Shown: in pieces, positions 1 to 13,065 of the stretch
How the letters are laid out: each line of letters opens with the position of its first letter
How positions within the stretch are numbered: position 1 is the first letter of the stretch
Origin: Lycocorax pyrrhopterus obiensis
Lineage: Eukaryota; Chordata; Aves; Passeriformes; Paradisaeidae
Reading direction: 5' to 3'
Length of the DNA stretch: 64,000 bases
Assembly (NCBI GenBank): GCA_014706295.1
Contig: JACSVZ010000037.1
Coordinates: 5,046,001-5,110,000, forward strand
Notes under the pieces: model-generated
Databases searched by the model: none
The model's input: only the letters and a program-made list of their open reading frames with translations
What the model was told of the DNA's origin: nothing
Position numbers and translations under genes: made by a program

Positions 1-2260
1 TCCAGGAATGGCTTCAGGGTGAAAAGCTCAAAGGCTGAGAAACCCTCCCCATGCCAACTCATGGCTAGTAATTGTGCAGGGCATTTCTGTCTGATCCATT
101 CCCTCTTTCTGCAGGCTGTAGGAATCGCTATTGCCTACAGTTAAGCAGATCCCAGGTTCCTGCGTTCTCTCTGTGTCCTCTGTCCATCCAGTCAAGATGT
201 TCATCCAGTGCTATGGCCAACTCCCACGCCACATCTCCCACTCTCTGAGTCCTTCCAAGCCCCTGGAAGAAAGGGTTTGAGTACAGCCAGTTCTCCCTTC
301 TGGCCCTGACCCTGCTCTGCCAAGCTCTCTGCAGGAAGGGATGCCCTGAGATTGGGGCTGGGACCACAGAAGGTAAGCAGCATCAGGGGCTTTTTATTTA
401 TCCTCGATGCTGTAGCAAGAGTGAGACCAAGAGATGCTGCTGGGTATCGGCCTCTGCATACCCTTCATGGCTCTGGGAAAATCATGATTATCTTGATGCC
501 TGGTTTCTTTCGCTTCTCTTCCCCTCCCCTCCCTGCTCTGAATATCCGAGTATCTTAGTGCTCACGTCAGTTAAGGGACAGAACCTGCAACAATCAGCTG
601 AGTGGGAACAGGGAGGTTCTGATGACTTTCCTCTCTTACATGCCTCTGCCAGGGCACACACTTCACAGTTCAGCTAACCAGGAGACATGTAACCCATGAT
701 ACTGCCCATGCTGGCATGCAAACAAATGATAAAACACCCTGTCTTGTGTGCTGGTTCTGGTCACTCTCCATCATATGCAAGACACAGGTCATGGAGGTGA
801 CTCCAGCCAGCTCTGCAATCTTTTTGTGCTCCCTTCCCATCCAACCCATGCCTAGCCTGTGTCAGAAGGACCTAAGGATGAGGAGAGGAGGAAGCAGAAA
901 GATCCCAGCTGCACCTCAAATCCTACATTCAGGACTACTACTGTCCTTAGAATAGAAGTGCAGAAAATTATGTTTGATGCCAACTCAGACATGATCAGGT
1001 TGGGGAAGAGGGCTTGTTCTCCACAAAAAGCCCTTGCATGATGCAAGTATATCAGTCCAAAGCAGGGAGACCACAAAGTAACTGTCTAAAACCTGCAAAC
1101 ACCGTAGCCTAAGCCAGTAAGGTACATTCAGGCAGAGCAACACAGATGAGCATGACTAAGTCAAGAGCTGCCCGGTCTTTGGAAGCTGCATCGAGGCACG
1201 CCTAGGCAGGCAGTACGGGACAGGAGCATGCCCAGGACCTGATGCTGCCCTGCTGCCTCTGGAGATAACATGCTGGGGATGGAAGGTCCACATGCTGCTG
1301 AGCACACACTAGATGTAGGAGAGCAGGGGGACCCAAATGCCCTGGGAGCAGGGGAGTATGTCTGGATGCAAAGAAGGCAGCAGTTTGTGCTGCATGGCAG
1401 GAGTGTGATGAAGCAAGGCAAAGCCCTGTACTTTGTTCTCCCCACTGGTAAAGTGCCCAAGATGTGTATGGAGAGGGGAACCTCTCTGAGAAACCTGGAG
1501 GTGGTTTGAGGGGGGTCCTTCACCTCCAAATTCATCCAAGTTTCTGAGTTAATTAATTTACTGTGAAAAGAAAGAGCAGGAAGAACAATAAAAGAGCCTT
1601 TGTACTTAGGGTGAGACAGAAGCATAGGAAGCCATTTCGCAGAATAGTGAGTTGGGGGCAAAAAACCCCAGAAAATAAAAATAATAAGCTGATTTACAAG
1701 CTTACAAGAAAAGCCACATTTTTAACATTCTTAATCCCTAGAATAAACACACAAGGAGGAATAAGGACAGGGCTGGCTGTCCTCAGACATCACTGGAAGA
1801 GACTGGGTTTGGTGCAGGCAAGAGATTTTGTGCTGGTGGCTGTTGTGGATGGTCTTGTCCAAGCCAGCAGAGGTGTGTGAAAGAGTGTAGGGGAAACAGA
1901 GGAGAGGACGCTAAAATCAAAGGCGGACACTCACTTGAATCTTCAGTCTCTCTGCTTTTTTTTGTTTCATGCTTTCTATACTACTGCTGTTTTAACACAA
2001 TCAAAATTACACTAGAAACACAACTGAACAAGTCCCACGCAACGATGGAAATACAACAGCACTTTGAGAAATCTACATCTTCCCACCCCAGTCAGCTGCC
2101 TTAGGAAGAACCAAACTATATGACACTGTGTGCCCCCATCCCCTGCCTTCATCTGATTACCATCCACCCCCAAAATATCCTTCAAATTTCTCCAGATTAG
2201 CAGGAGTTAAAAGGCTGGTTTTAGTGGTAGAGACACATTTAGGAAGGGATTGAATTTGTG
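1..2260. other. Noncoding stretch, no gene recognised
   Basis: I see no coding region in this stretch. Open frames are short, overlap on both strands and match no family I know. The only transcript-like signals are two pyrimidine-rich plus-strand acceptors (AG ending near 114 and near 334) ahead of a good donor (CAGAAG/GTAAGC, exon end at 371). An exon between them would be broken by stops in all frames when it starts at 115, so it could only be noncoding. Composition is ordinary and no recent repeat was recognised. Confidence 0.6.
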
Positions 2261-2269
2261 CGTGGTGCA

Positions 2270-2375
2270 GCCCATTCCCTGTTTATTAATAAGCTATTTA
2301 TCACTGGTGTTGCTTTTAATGCCATTTTGGTTTAATGTTGTTAATGAAATATAAATACCCGCACTAATGATGTTG
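2270..2375. promoter_or_regulatory. Candidate conserved noncoding element (AT-rich)
   Basis: This is an AT-rich block with repeated TTAAT/TTAATG cores (TTTATTAATAAG, TTTTAATG, TTTAATG, GTTAATGAA), set inside GC-richer surroundings. Clusters of homeodomain-type TAAT cores with an abrupt composition change are typical of vertebrate developmental enhancers. That is a visual judgement: conservation was not measured and the block could be neutral AT-rich DNA. Confidence 0.22.
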
Positions 2376-2525
2376 GTCAGGAGCAGTGTGGGCTACTGGC
2401 AGCTTTGCAGGAGGGAGGCCAAACCACGGCTGTGTATATGAGAGGCTGCAATGGTGTGACTGCCAGCCCAGCCTCCAGAAGAGCTTCCCCACATGCTCCC
2501 ACCATGAGACTGCCCAAGCACAGCA

Positions 2526-2562
2526 GGATGAGGAGGGATGGGATGGAATGGCATGGGATGGT
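2526..2562. repeat. Imperfect GGATG simple repeat
   Basis: The sequence repeats GGGATG/GGAATG units imperfectly over about 37 bases. It is a short, decayed pentamer/hexamer tract with no other sign of function. Confidence 0.7.
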
Positions 2563-2960
2563 GCAGTGCTGGCAGGAGATTTCCAGACCACTCTGGCAGC
2601 CCAGGCCCAAGCTAGTGCCCCCCAGGAAGGTGGCTCATGGTCACAGTTCAGCTCCAGCATGGCACAGGACTGCTCCCTCTCCACTCTCTGCCTTTTGAGA
2701 TCACAAGAAGAAGCCACCTGAGCCCAACATGTCTGTGTGGGGGACCCTGCAAGCTGCAAGGTAGCTCTCTAGATGGAAATTGGCTTAATGCAGTTGCCCC
2801 ACTGGAAGAGCAATCTGCCGGCTATGGGCTATGCTCCCCTAGGGCAGCATCCACATGATCCCAACCCCTTCAGCAAAGAGGTGCTCACAGCGACCACCTC
2901 AGGGCTGCTTGTCGCTCGTGCTGGGCTGGCCCTGAGGCCTTGGGCTGGCTACAGGCCATA

Positions 2961-2989
2961 GGGTGGGGTGAGGTGGGGTGGGGTCGGGC
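2961..2989. repeat. GGGGT-rich tract
   Basis: Runs of three or four G separated by single T or A occur five times within about 29 bases. The arrangement of at least four G-runs fits the pattern required for an intramolecular G-quadruplex on the plus strand. Structure and function are inference. Confidence 0.6.
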
Positions 2990-4299
2990 AGGAGGAGCTC
3001 ACCTAGCTCCTGGGACAGTGGGCCACTCCACAGCCACTGTCTCACTCTCTGGGCCTGTGCTGCCCTGGGTCTGGTGCAGGCTAAGTGGGGATGGAGGAAA
3101 TAAAGGAGTCTCCTGCCCTTGCAAGGAACAATGCCAAAAGCTTGGCCTTTGGCAAGGGTTCAGAGGTTTGCTCTGGCTCTGCAGAGAGGGCTCACACAGG
3201 CCCCTCTCCATTAGCTTGTGTCTAGCACCGTCATGGGGCAGGGATTACAAATCTCCCTAAGGCAGCTTTTGGAAATCCCATCTTGCATTACCATTTGCAT
3301 TATAGGAGCCCCTAGAGAGAGCTGAGGCCTGGGCATGCTCTCAGAATGAACTGTGGGCCAGGAGAGGTTTAAAAGCACCAGAAGAGACTGGTATGGAAAG
3401 GCAAACCAGCTTTGGGACTGGGCAGTGGAAGAGGCAGGGGAAAACCTGTGCCCAAGGACACTGCCCTGCCCAGCAGAAACAACAGCTCCTGAAATCAGAA
3501 GAGAATCTGAAATGGACCTTCACCACCGGGAAGTTCCAGACCTCTACAAGGCTCCAGAACAAAACCAAGCACTTTCTTCAGGAGAAAACTCCAAACCTCA
3601 CAATCACCTGAAGACTCAATGAAGAGGCAAATTTGGAGAAAAAAAATATATCACACTGTCTTGAGACAGCTCTCCTGATAGTAATTTTGTCTTGCTCCAA
3701 GTTGACTCTCTCCACTAATCCCATTTAAGAAGTAGGAAAACAAAATGTTCCCCCACAGGAAGCCTAACTAAATGCGAGGACTAAGTGCAGAGGATGACCA
3801 AGCCCCCCTTACCCACTGACCTCTCCCAGGCCAGGGGCACAACAGCCCCTGTGTTCTGCGATCAAAAGAGGTGGCCTCTGCCACAAAAGCCAACACATCA
3901 ACTGTTTGCATAAACTGCAAAAAGATGCATCTCTCTTCCTTCCAATCCCCATCAACACCCCTTTTTCTTCTGCTTTGCAGTCTCCCTCTCTCCCAGGTAG
4001 CCAGCGCAGAGGAAGCTATAACTGGTCTGCACTGGGAACTCTCCTAGTGTCCCCTGCGACAGGGAGTACCATCAATTTACACTGTTCCTTTAAGACGTTA
4101 TCTTTTAATTTGGTGCTTCCCCCTTTCCCCTCTTCAACTAACTGATTTATTAGTTTACATCTCATAAATTGTAACCCCTCACCTCCCCCTTCACCCTCCC
4201 AGATGCCATAAATCCCCTTCAGGGCTTTGACACCCTTCTGCATGTGGTGCAACCCCCTGCCCCCCAAAGTCACCTCTGAGTCCCCAGGGAGCATGGGGC

Positions 4300-4440
4300 T
4301 CATTTGCTGGGGGTTTGGTCTAGCTCGTCTCAGCAGCTAATCCCTTGGGTGGCTCCTGTCAGATTATTAATTAGCTAAAGCGGATCGGCCCTGGAACAAC
4401 ATGCGGTTGGACTTCAGATAAAACAGGACAGCAGAGGCTT
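4300..4440. promoter_or_regulatory. Candidate enhancer with clustered homeodomain, RUNX, TGIF/MEIS and GATA-type motifs
   Basis: Within 100 bases I can read TAATCC (bicoid/OTX type, 4338-4343), TGTCAG (TGIF/MEIS type, 4357-4362), TTAATTAG (homeodomain, 4367-4374), TGCGGT (RUNX type, 4402-4407) and AGATAA (GATA type, 4416-4421). This density in a non-repetitive, non-coding block is what conserved developmental enhancers commonly look like. Each motif is short and could occur by chance. Evolutionary conservation is not visible from one sequence. Confidence 0.3.
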
Positions 4441-7339
4441 GGCATGTAGTTCTTTAAAGGGACTTTGTCCCTTTTTTTCTTTTGCCTTCTATGGGAGTGA
4501 GGGGAAGGAGAGGAGGAGGAGGAGATGGGCTGCTTCCACAGCTGCTCACAGCCCCCAGCAGTTTGTCACCCTGGTCACAGGGCTATGCTGTTCAGAGCGG
4601 AGCGAGCACAGGCCTGGAGGTGCAGAGGACAGGAATGGCAGGTATCATCCCCATCCTCACCCCGTGGCAGCTAAAACTTTTCCAGATGTTAGAAAAGGTT
4701 TATGAACCTATTCAGAGGCATGGAGCACTCAGCTGGGGGGTCTCACTGCTCTTCAGTGTCACCTTGCTTCGGCTGTCTCTTGTCCTCTCATTGCTCCCGA
4801 TGGAAAACTTGGTGTTTGTACTACCCCAAAAAACGAGCAAAGTCTGTTCCAAGGGGCCACGGCTATCCTCATGTTGAGAACAGGTATTTTAAACAAGAAG
4901 CCATCCAGTTTGCCTGGCAGGTTTTAAAACTCCCTTTCTCATCCTGGGCAGGATAAAGAGTGAGTGGTCTCATATGCATTACACTGGAAATCTGCAAGAA
5001 CGAGCTGGAACAAGAATCAGCACAATGGATGCTGGGGAGCAGCTCACCTCCTTGCTCCCTTCCCACTTTGGATTGTTTTGACTCAAACCGATGAAGCTGA
5101 AATATCGAGTCACAACGGCGCTAAACTTCATTACAAGCTCTTAACACAGATTACTTAATAAAAAACAGGCTGCTTTAATTGCTTTTCCCCCATTAGCATT
5201 TCTGGAGGAGAAAATTCTGATTAATTTGAAGATGCACATTTCCCCCACCCCTTGTGCTGACCTGTGAGCCAGACCTCCTTCCCACACCAGCACTGTCCAG
5301 AAGAGCGTCCCAGAGAGTGTAAATTGCACCCAAATCCACATGACTCTGAAAAACAAAGGAACTAAGAGCCTGGATGAACAGATGGGAGTAATGGTGTGAA
5401 GCAAACAAGGGGAAAAAACATCTCCCCTCCTTTCTGGTGAACCCATAAAAAGTGGCACAGGGGAATGAGGAAGAAGCAGGCAGAGGAGGATAATGGGAGG
5501 ACTGCCAGTGTGGCAGAGTTCAAAGAGCAAGGACAGAAGTTGGTAGGTGACTGATTTGGTGGGCTCCTGGGAAGCACCTTCACTTTTCTCTGCAGCTGGG
5601 AAAGGAGAGGCAACTCTGCTAGGGGAACACTGTGTGGATTTTCAAAATTTGGACCAAAAGCCTGAGAGCTCAGTGCTCTCCAAATGCATGTGAAATGGTC
5701 CCTGTTCCTTGTTCAGGCTCTAACTGGATATCCGGTTCTAGGGAAGGATAACTGTACTCTCCCCCTGGCTGTTCTCCCCCAGGTTAGGAGCGCTAGGAAG
5801 TCAGGGACAGGTGGGGGAAGCACCCCTCATATTCCGGCAGCTCCCTCTGGGCTGGGAAAGGCAGGGATACATCAATCTCATGGGCAAAGGAAGGAGCCTC
5901 TTGGGGGGAAAGCCAGAGCCCTGGGCTGTGCTGCTACAGCAGAAGATGCCAAGCAGCTCTCCTCACTTTATTCCTGTATCAGGGATCAAGGACGTCCAAT
6001 TCCCAGTTCCTCAAATACGGATGTAGAGAGGACAAAGCCCCTCTGCTCCATACCATGTGTGACCAGCTCAGGTAGGATCTGCACTGTTCCACTGCCAGAC
6101 AGCCCCAGGTAAAACAAGTCTACCAAAAAAATCATTCCCGGCTTTCGGGACAACTGACTTCAGCTCCTGTTGTAACTAGCCCTGGCAAGGGACGATGGCA
6201 ACCAGGTTCCTGAGTAGGCTGTTCTCTAGGTCAGCATACTTCAGGGACATGGTAATCAAGTAGAAATTGCTCCTATGTGCCAACTCATGTCAACCTTGTA
6301 AATCTTCACGTTTTTCTTAAAGTCTGAGATCTTGCAAGTTACGTAAGATTTTTGTTTTGTACAACAATGTGTGTACAGTGCTATCTCTGCTCCCTCTGCT
6401 CCCTCTGTCCTCCCGCTTTCAGGGCACAGCAACCTGAAATGTGATCTGTGTGCATGCTGAACCATAGAAACCTTGGTATTATTAAGTCTTATAATTGCAG
6501 GGAGGAGGGGAGTAGCTTTTGACTTCTGAAAGGACAAGGCTAGCAATATTGTTTGCTCATTTTACTTTCAAACTCACCTTAGTTTGTCCTCTCCCCTTTT
6601 CTCTTGTATGTTCTATTAATGTACAGCTTAGACAAACTCAGCAAGAATCACAAGAAAGACACTGGGACAGATTGTAAGCTGCCCTGGCAAAAATCAGGAT
6701 AGTTCTGCTGATGAGAAATGCAGCCCTGGTGCATCAGCAGATGGCTTACCTGTGGCTCTTAATAGTTAATATATAACTGCAGTAATAGCAAAAAAGAGCC
6801 TCAGCACTACCACATAATTTGTCAGAGGCAATATGCTAAAAGAGCCTTTCCATATTCAGCTCAAGTAGTGAGATAAGCCTCACCTCCGGCACTGCCCATG
6901 GGCTGAGCACCAGCTCTGGAATGAGCCCCCAGCAGAAGACATCAGAGAACAGCTACCATTCACTTTACACTATTTGTTCATTTTTAAAATTTTTTGGTTT
7001 TATCAACAGATTTCTGTGAACTACATTTTGAACATGCATTTCCCTCGAACACTCATGTGCATACTTAGGACTGTTTGTTCCAAGTGCTTTCCAACTGGTT
7101 TTCCTTGATGAACTCCGCAGGTCAGCGTCTCTGTTGGCTGGAGAGCTGCCTGGCAGACAGACAGATGGTGTATATACAGTGCCTACTAGAGCTGAATGTG
7201 CTCCTAAATGCTGATGGAACCCTGCAAAATTGCAAAGCACCATTATTATTTTTTCAGCCAGCTGTTTCATCAGGGCACCACAGAACTACTGCCTTTATCC
7301 CAGCTCAGAGAACTGCTGTTGGATCTACGGATGGGAAGA
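4441..7339. other. Noncoding stretch, no gene recognised
   Basis: I see nothing coding here and no identifiable mobile element. A polypurine run (GAGGAGGAGGAG) lies near 4510-4525. The remainder is ordinary unique-looking sequence with short chance open frames. Confidence 0.55.
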
Positions 7340-7425
7340 AATACTGCTGGATGGTTAAAGGAATCAGGAGATCTGGCTTCTCCTCCCAGCTCTGCTTCTG
7401 AGTCATTATTAACATAAAATCAGGT
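7340..7425 (+). mobile_element. Possible MIR/CORE-SINE fragment
   Basis: The order of words (GGTTAAAGGAATCAGGAGATCTGG, then CCCAGCTCTGCTTCTGAGTCA) resembles the central region of MIR-type SINEs in forward orientation ('ggttaa...ctggagtca...cccagctctgcc...'). The copy is heavily decayed and lacks recognisable ends. The assignment rests on remembered family sequence, not on an alignment. Confidence 0.4.
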
Positions 7426-7429
7426 TTGT

Positions 7430-10400
7430 TACATCAGTGAAGCTTGAGTAAATAAACCACGACTCATCACTGTGTTTTATTTTGCAATATCTCAGTGGGC
7501 TCCTCTCTACAAATAAACACTATTAAAGATCAGTGCAATTGCAGGTATATGGGGAAGGAGAGAAACAAAAGCATCTAAACTGGTCTAAAACCTTTATGAA
7601 GAACAGGGCAAAATCTTTTTGGAGGATAATTGATTTTCACAGGACAGGCATGTAAAAAATAAAGGCAACCCTTACTTGGGGACACTAAAAGACAAATGAG
7701 TCACGCCTGCAGGTCTGACAGAGCTGATGGGTAAAAAAGATTGGGAAATATCCCAATCCCCTTCTGAGGAGCCAAGGCTGAAATCCCAATGCCACTGAAG
7801 TTTACAGTAAAACTGGTGCTTGCTTCTCTAGCACCGGGATTTAACCTCCATAAATTTCAGCTGTGAAGACAGAAGCCTTAGGAAGGAGATAGCCAACTTC
7901 ATCAGCAACAGTTCCAGGAGACTGAGGACATCATGAATCCAAAAGAACAACTGAAGGTGACAGGGAAAGCAAGGTCTGAACCCATAAAGGCCTGGCCCAG
8001 TCCTGTCTCCTCCAGTACCGAACATCCCTTTATCCATCTGAGTTTTTGGTACAGGCTGGTCTCCAGTGTGACAGTCACCTAGGCAACTGCCAGCCCCCAC
8101 TGAAGCGCTGGGTTTCTTTAGGGCTAAGCTGCTCCACATATCCACATACATGACTCCTGTGCTTGCACCTAACTGCACCACAGGCTCTGTAGTCAGGCCT
8201 CATTCAGCACTGGGAGGGCTCCTGTTCAGCCAACTTCCTCACTGCCAGAACATCTCTTCAGCTTTTGCCCCTCAAACAACTATTCCCCCTCATGAGTAGG
8301 TGCAAAATCACCAGCTGCTGGGCACTGCTGGGCACTGCTGGGCTTCTGGAAGGGCTTTGGGCTGCCCTTACCTTTATTTTGAAACTGACTCACTCCATGT
8401 TTCTCAAGAGCCTTTTAAGTGTTCCCTCCTTGAACTCTGGCATCAAGGCCCTTTCCTGAACATCTGAGACCTTTCAACCTGCTTAGAACCCATTGGTGGA
8501 CTTCACCCACCATCAAGAGGTTATATGAGCGTCCATTGTTATCCAAGTGAGCAGGAGGTGCTAAGGACCTTAGTGGATCAGTCTTCAGTCCCATTCTCAG
8601 ACCAGATATGGCAAGGACAGCTATAAGGCCTGCCAAGCACATGATCCTCTTTCCCCTCCTTTGACTTCCCCCCATTCAGCTTTCCACAGCCGCCAACTAA
8701 ACATCTGATCGAAGGCCCGGGGGAGGGAGTCAGAACTGTCCAGTCTGGTTATGAGTGAAGGTCATTGATCCAGCGCAGACCAGAGATGCGGAAAACAGGG
8801 GAGGGAGGAAAAAACCCTCAGAGAGACAGAAGAGAGGGAGTGAGGCAGGCAGAGGGAGCGCGGGAATAAGCACAGGGGAAGGCAGTGGAAGTGGCTGAAA
8901 CATGGTTTCACACTCCAAGACCCAAGGGCTGTTGTCAACCCGTCCTTCATGCTCACATCTTGTCACACTAGAGGTCAGGTCTCCCAAGCGTTCCTGGAGA
9001 GCTGAGCTAGCCCATATGGCAGGCAATATGTTAACAATATGGATCAGCTGCTCGTCAGGGCCTGAGCAGATGGATGTGACAACCCTGCTCTTACCCAGAC
9101 AGGCTTTTAACATCTTCCCTCTCCTCTACTCAGCCCTGCCGAAAGAGCTCCGCCTGGGAACTGTTGCCTCCAGCCTACCTGAACTGTGAGGCCACAGGTC
9201 AGGACAAGCAGCATGGAAATGCCTGCCTGGCTGTACCTGGATGGAAGCAAGCAGGGTAGAGCCTCTTTCAGACCAGTGCTGGCAGGAACCAGGCCAAGCA
9301 TTTATCCAAGGATAGTGTGCTGCAAACGGAACGGCCTCACTGTAATCCAGATATGTGCTATTAACTCCCAAGCAGAGTGATACAGGAGATACTGTATTCA
9401 GATATATGTATATGGCATGTTACCACCAGATGCCACACTTTACAGTCTAGACTGAGTTTTGTAACTGCCTGGGAAAAAATTCTCTCACAGAACATGTAAT
9501 ACATAAATAGACGTGTATTTTAATGGGCAAGTTAAACTCCTCCTGGCAAAGGCAGGCAAGTTGATTTCATACACAGGTGGGTAAATTTCCACACGGATTT
9601 TGCAAGGCTGTTTCGTATTCCCCAGCCCAGCTCAGGATCTGAGCTGTCAGGGCTGGCTGGGCTGGCCCTGCTGCACTTCTGTGGAAGGCAGTATTCCCAT
9701 CTCATTCCCTTCGCTGCTGTGCCCATGCAGTAATCCCAAGGATCTTAGCAAAAATAACGCCATCAGTCCAAGCTAACCCCCAAATTTAGCTTTACTTTAG
9801 GATTTAAACAGGGGGGAATATTTTGCAAATTCAAACACAGACAGAGCAGATATTTCTAATCCCTTTCCCACACTTTTTTTAGCTTTTTTCCCCCTGCATA
9901 AAAGTCTACCTTCATTAACTGAACAAGAAAACTCCCTCCAACCCTTATAGCTCTAGGACTAAACAGCCAGCTTGTGCTTATAAACAGTGAAAAAGCAATC
10001 ACAGCCTAGGGATGGGCTCTGGAGAACGTGCAAACAGCCTCTGTAGCCCAAAGTAAATTGAGCTTGTTTTGAAAGTAGAAGCCATACAACTTGCTCCAGG
10101 GCTGAAGACTGGAACACGGGGATTTCTAGTCCAGAGCATGAGAGATCACAAAGCCACATGCCTGAAAGGCTAAATGCATCTCCTTCGCTGCAGTGATGTT
10201 TGTAGAACTAAGGGGACCTCAGAAAACAGCTGGAGTCCAGGGAAGTATTTCTATTGTCTAATGAGCTACTGTCCCTCAGGAAGCAGCCCCTGAAGGACAC
10301 TCAGCAATGCACCCAGTAGGTACTGGGAGGAGACAAACGTGGAAAAGGACAACTGATTTGCAAGAACCTGAACCTCAAGGATCACTTCAGCACTTAAAGA

Positions 10401-12750
10401 ATTCTGATGTATCAGTCTCCTTCTCTTATCTTCTTGTCGCAGAGGTTCTGCTCAACCCAGGTCCAGGTCAGATGGACAACGCAGGGTTTTTAGTATCGGG
10501 AGCTACGCAAGCAGAAACCTGTGACAGGGGTCACAGGAAGAGCTCCTTGTGATGGAAAAATGGACCCAGAACTTATGAGGCAGCCTCCTCAGCAGAGTTT
10601 TTCCCCCTGGATGTTGGACTTCTCTGGAGAGGCACATAAGGGTGTTTGGCAGAAAATTCACCTGCTGCAGTCAAACCTGAGAATTAGTCTTATTTGGTAA
10701 AACCTCAAGGCTCTTCCTGTTCCTTTACCTTATTCCCTCAGGCAGAGCTCCTATTTGGGAAGCTCTCTTGCCTCTGGAGGCCTGGGAAGGCATGTGCCAT
10801 TGCTCTAAAAGGGGACACAAGTACCAGAACAGCTCACACAGGGAAAAAGACCAGAGTTCCCTACATTAATAGTTCAAAACCAGGCTTTCCAAATAAAGCA
10901 TGCCAGACCCTGGAGGTGTTTCAGCACTAGGAAGGTGTGGGAAGGCACAGCTCACCCCTATCCCATCCTGAAGCACACTCTTTACTGGCAGGCTAACTGA
11001 AAGCACTCAGGTCTGTAGGCTCTGAACATGTGGCAAGAACTAAGCCCTGCTGAGCCCTAGAGGATCATGGCTGTTGCTCTTTCAGGTAGGGCTAGGGCCT
11101 ACCTGAACACGAGTAAATTCCTCTGTGCCACACACAGCCACCAATGCACAGGGATAGCTGGAGCCCCAGACCAACATCTCAGCCATGTGACTTTTCTCAT
11201 CTCCCCTCTTGCTAAGCCCATACAGTCCCTCCACCCAGACCCTTCCAGTTCAGGTCTCAGCTGCACCTGTGACCCACAACAGCTTTGGACACAGTGCTTT
11301 GCCCAGGTATCGTTTATGGCATAGCAGCAAAAAATAGAGGAACATGATGATACACAATCCCCTCAGGCACTTCAGCTGCTGATCTTCATTCAGGCATCAT
11401 CAGCATTTAATGATGTCAGCACAGAATGGAGACACCTTCTGACAACACCTCTCTGCCCCCTACAGAGCACATGTGATGTCATGCAGAGGCCAGACACAGC
11501 GAGGATCCTCAGCCCCTTTTACTTGCAGCAGTATGGCAATGCCACCAGCTACCTCCCAAATCCCCAATCCATTGAGAAGAAATATATTATCCCATTGTTG
11601 TGTCATACCTTTCTTTGCAGACAAGCTGTGACGGCAGCCAAGCAGAGAAGAAAGTAAAAGTTTTAGAAACACAGAGTCCCACCCCCTCACAACATCTCTG
11701 AGTTACCCACCGTGACCACAGACATCCTCAAACTCCTTTTGTGAAACAAGTCAATCAGAAACTGTCCCACACAATACTTACCCAGGGGACTCCCGTGCAT
11801 ACAACTTAGCTAATTGTTAATACTGCACAGCAGCTCATTAGGAAGAAGGAGGTGAAGAGAAGAAGCTGCTCAAACCAGCACTCTGCTGTGTCAGCTGGGT
11901 GTTTGTGCAGAGATGGGCAGCAATGGCAGGGGTAAACCCAGTCCTACTTGTAAGCCAGCCCAAGACAAACCAACATCCCATCATGCATTTACCACCTAAA
12001 CCACTGACTTCCAGCTGCTCTTTCAAACTTCATAGGCTAGAGATTTGCCAGGAACTGGAATGAAGGCTATGGAGAGCCAAAATCACTCACTCCAGTCCTA
12101 CTTCAGTGCAGTTTGATCACAGAACAAAAGCTAGTACCTTGCATTGAGAAGTCACAGGCTTCAAGGTCCATTCCAGTGTGCAAAGCCAGGAGAGAAGTCA
12201 AGTTCTTTGTTTTGGAGGTGGTCTCAGGTGAAGACAGTGTGAATTAGATGGCCTCCCTTCACTTGGTGAAGTCTCTTTTCCCTGAGGAGAGTTTCAAAAG
12301 GAAATGAATATTCCCTACTGAGCAGTACCAAAGCTCAGGTGAATCATGAGCACAAGCAGTGACGCCAGCCTCAAATGCCGCAGCCACCCACAGACCTGAG
12401 CCCTTGGTCACACACAAGAGGCCAGCAAGGCAAGGCATTTCACGCCCTGCTGAACACACTGCATCCCCATCTCCTTGTCTGCCATGTGTGGTACTAGCAA
12501 CTCAAAAGCCAAGGTACTAACCACCCAGGTGACTATTCAGTGGGCCACACGCTCCAACTTTCCCCAGAAAAATCCAGGTCAATCAGTGGCAGAAGCAGCC
12601 TATAGTACTAAGCCACTTATAGCAAAGAGCTTCCCTCTGTAGCCAGCTAAGCGTTGCTGCCCACGTGAGCCTGTGCTGCCATCCCTCCTTTGGGGGGAAT
12701 CCAGCAGCACAGAACTCCTTGTCCACCCCCACATCAAATCTCATGCCCAG
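7430..12750. other. Noncoding stretch, no gene recognised
   Basis: No coding exon or identifiable transposable element is visible apart from a small tandem repeat at 8315-8343. A minus-strand donor-like site (AATAAAG/GTAAGG, near 8378) has no acceptable acceptor with an open frame behind it. Confidence 0.5.
8315..8343. repeat. Tandem repeat, 10-base unit, 2.9 copies
   Basis: The unit CTGCTGGGCA occurs three times in direct succession, the last copy lacking its final base, with no mismatches. The perfect match suggests a recent slippage event. Confidence 0.9.
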
Positions 12751-12756
12751 AAATGT

Positions 12757-12885
12757 TACACATACAACCAGATGAGACAAAGGAGAATGATTATTTGCAG
12801 TTTAGTGAAGCCCACAGTAATTAAGGGACTTGTCAAAGCTCACTTGGCAAATCTGAGGCAGAATTGGGAACTACAGCTAAATCTC
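12757..12885 (-). mobile_element. MIR/CORE-SINE-type fragment (reverse orientation)
   Basis: The stretch follows the reversed MIR pattern: CAGATGAGACAAAGGA, then ATTAAGGGACTTGTCAAAGCTCAC, then a GAGGCAGAATTGGGAACT-like block. In the family this reads 'cagatgaggaaactgag ... gttaagtgacttgcccaaggtcac ... gtggcagagctggga'. Many mismatches point to an old insertion. Ends and target-site duplications are not visible. Confidence 0.5.
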
Positions 12886-13065
12886 TCAAATTTTGGTCCA
12901 AGAGCTGGACTGCAAAAGTCCTATGCTCCTTGGGCACATACTGCTACCTTTGCAATAGGTTTTGCCATTCTCCCTGCTCTCCCTGGACAGTTAAGACAAT
13001 TCCCTTCTACTCCTGCATTGAAGGAAATGAACAAATGCCCAGATTAAAATAACAAGAACTTTTAC

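Larger units (their letters stand above)
2376..4295. other. Noncoding stretch, no gene recognised
   Basis: Apart from the two short G-rich simple repeats listed separately, I see no gene or recognisable mobile element. Several open frames of about 70-130 codons exist on both strands but shadow each other and show no domain. Confidence 0.55.
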
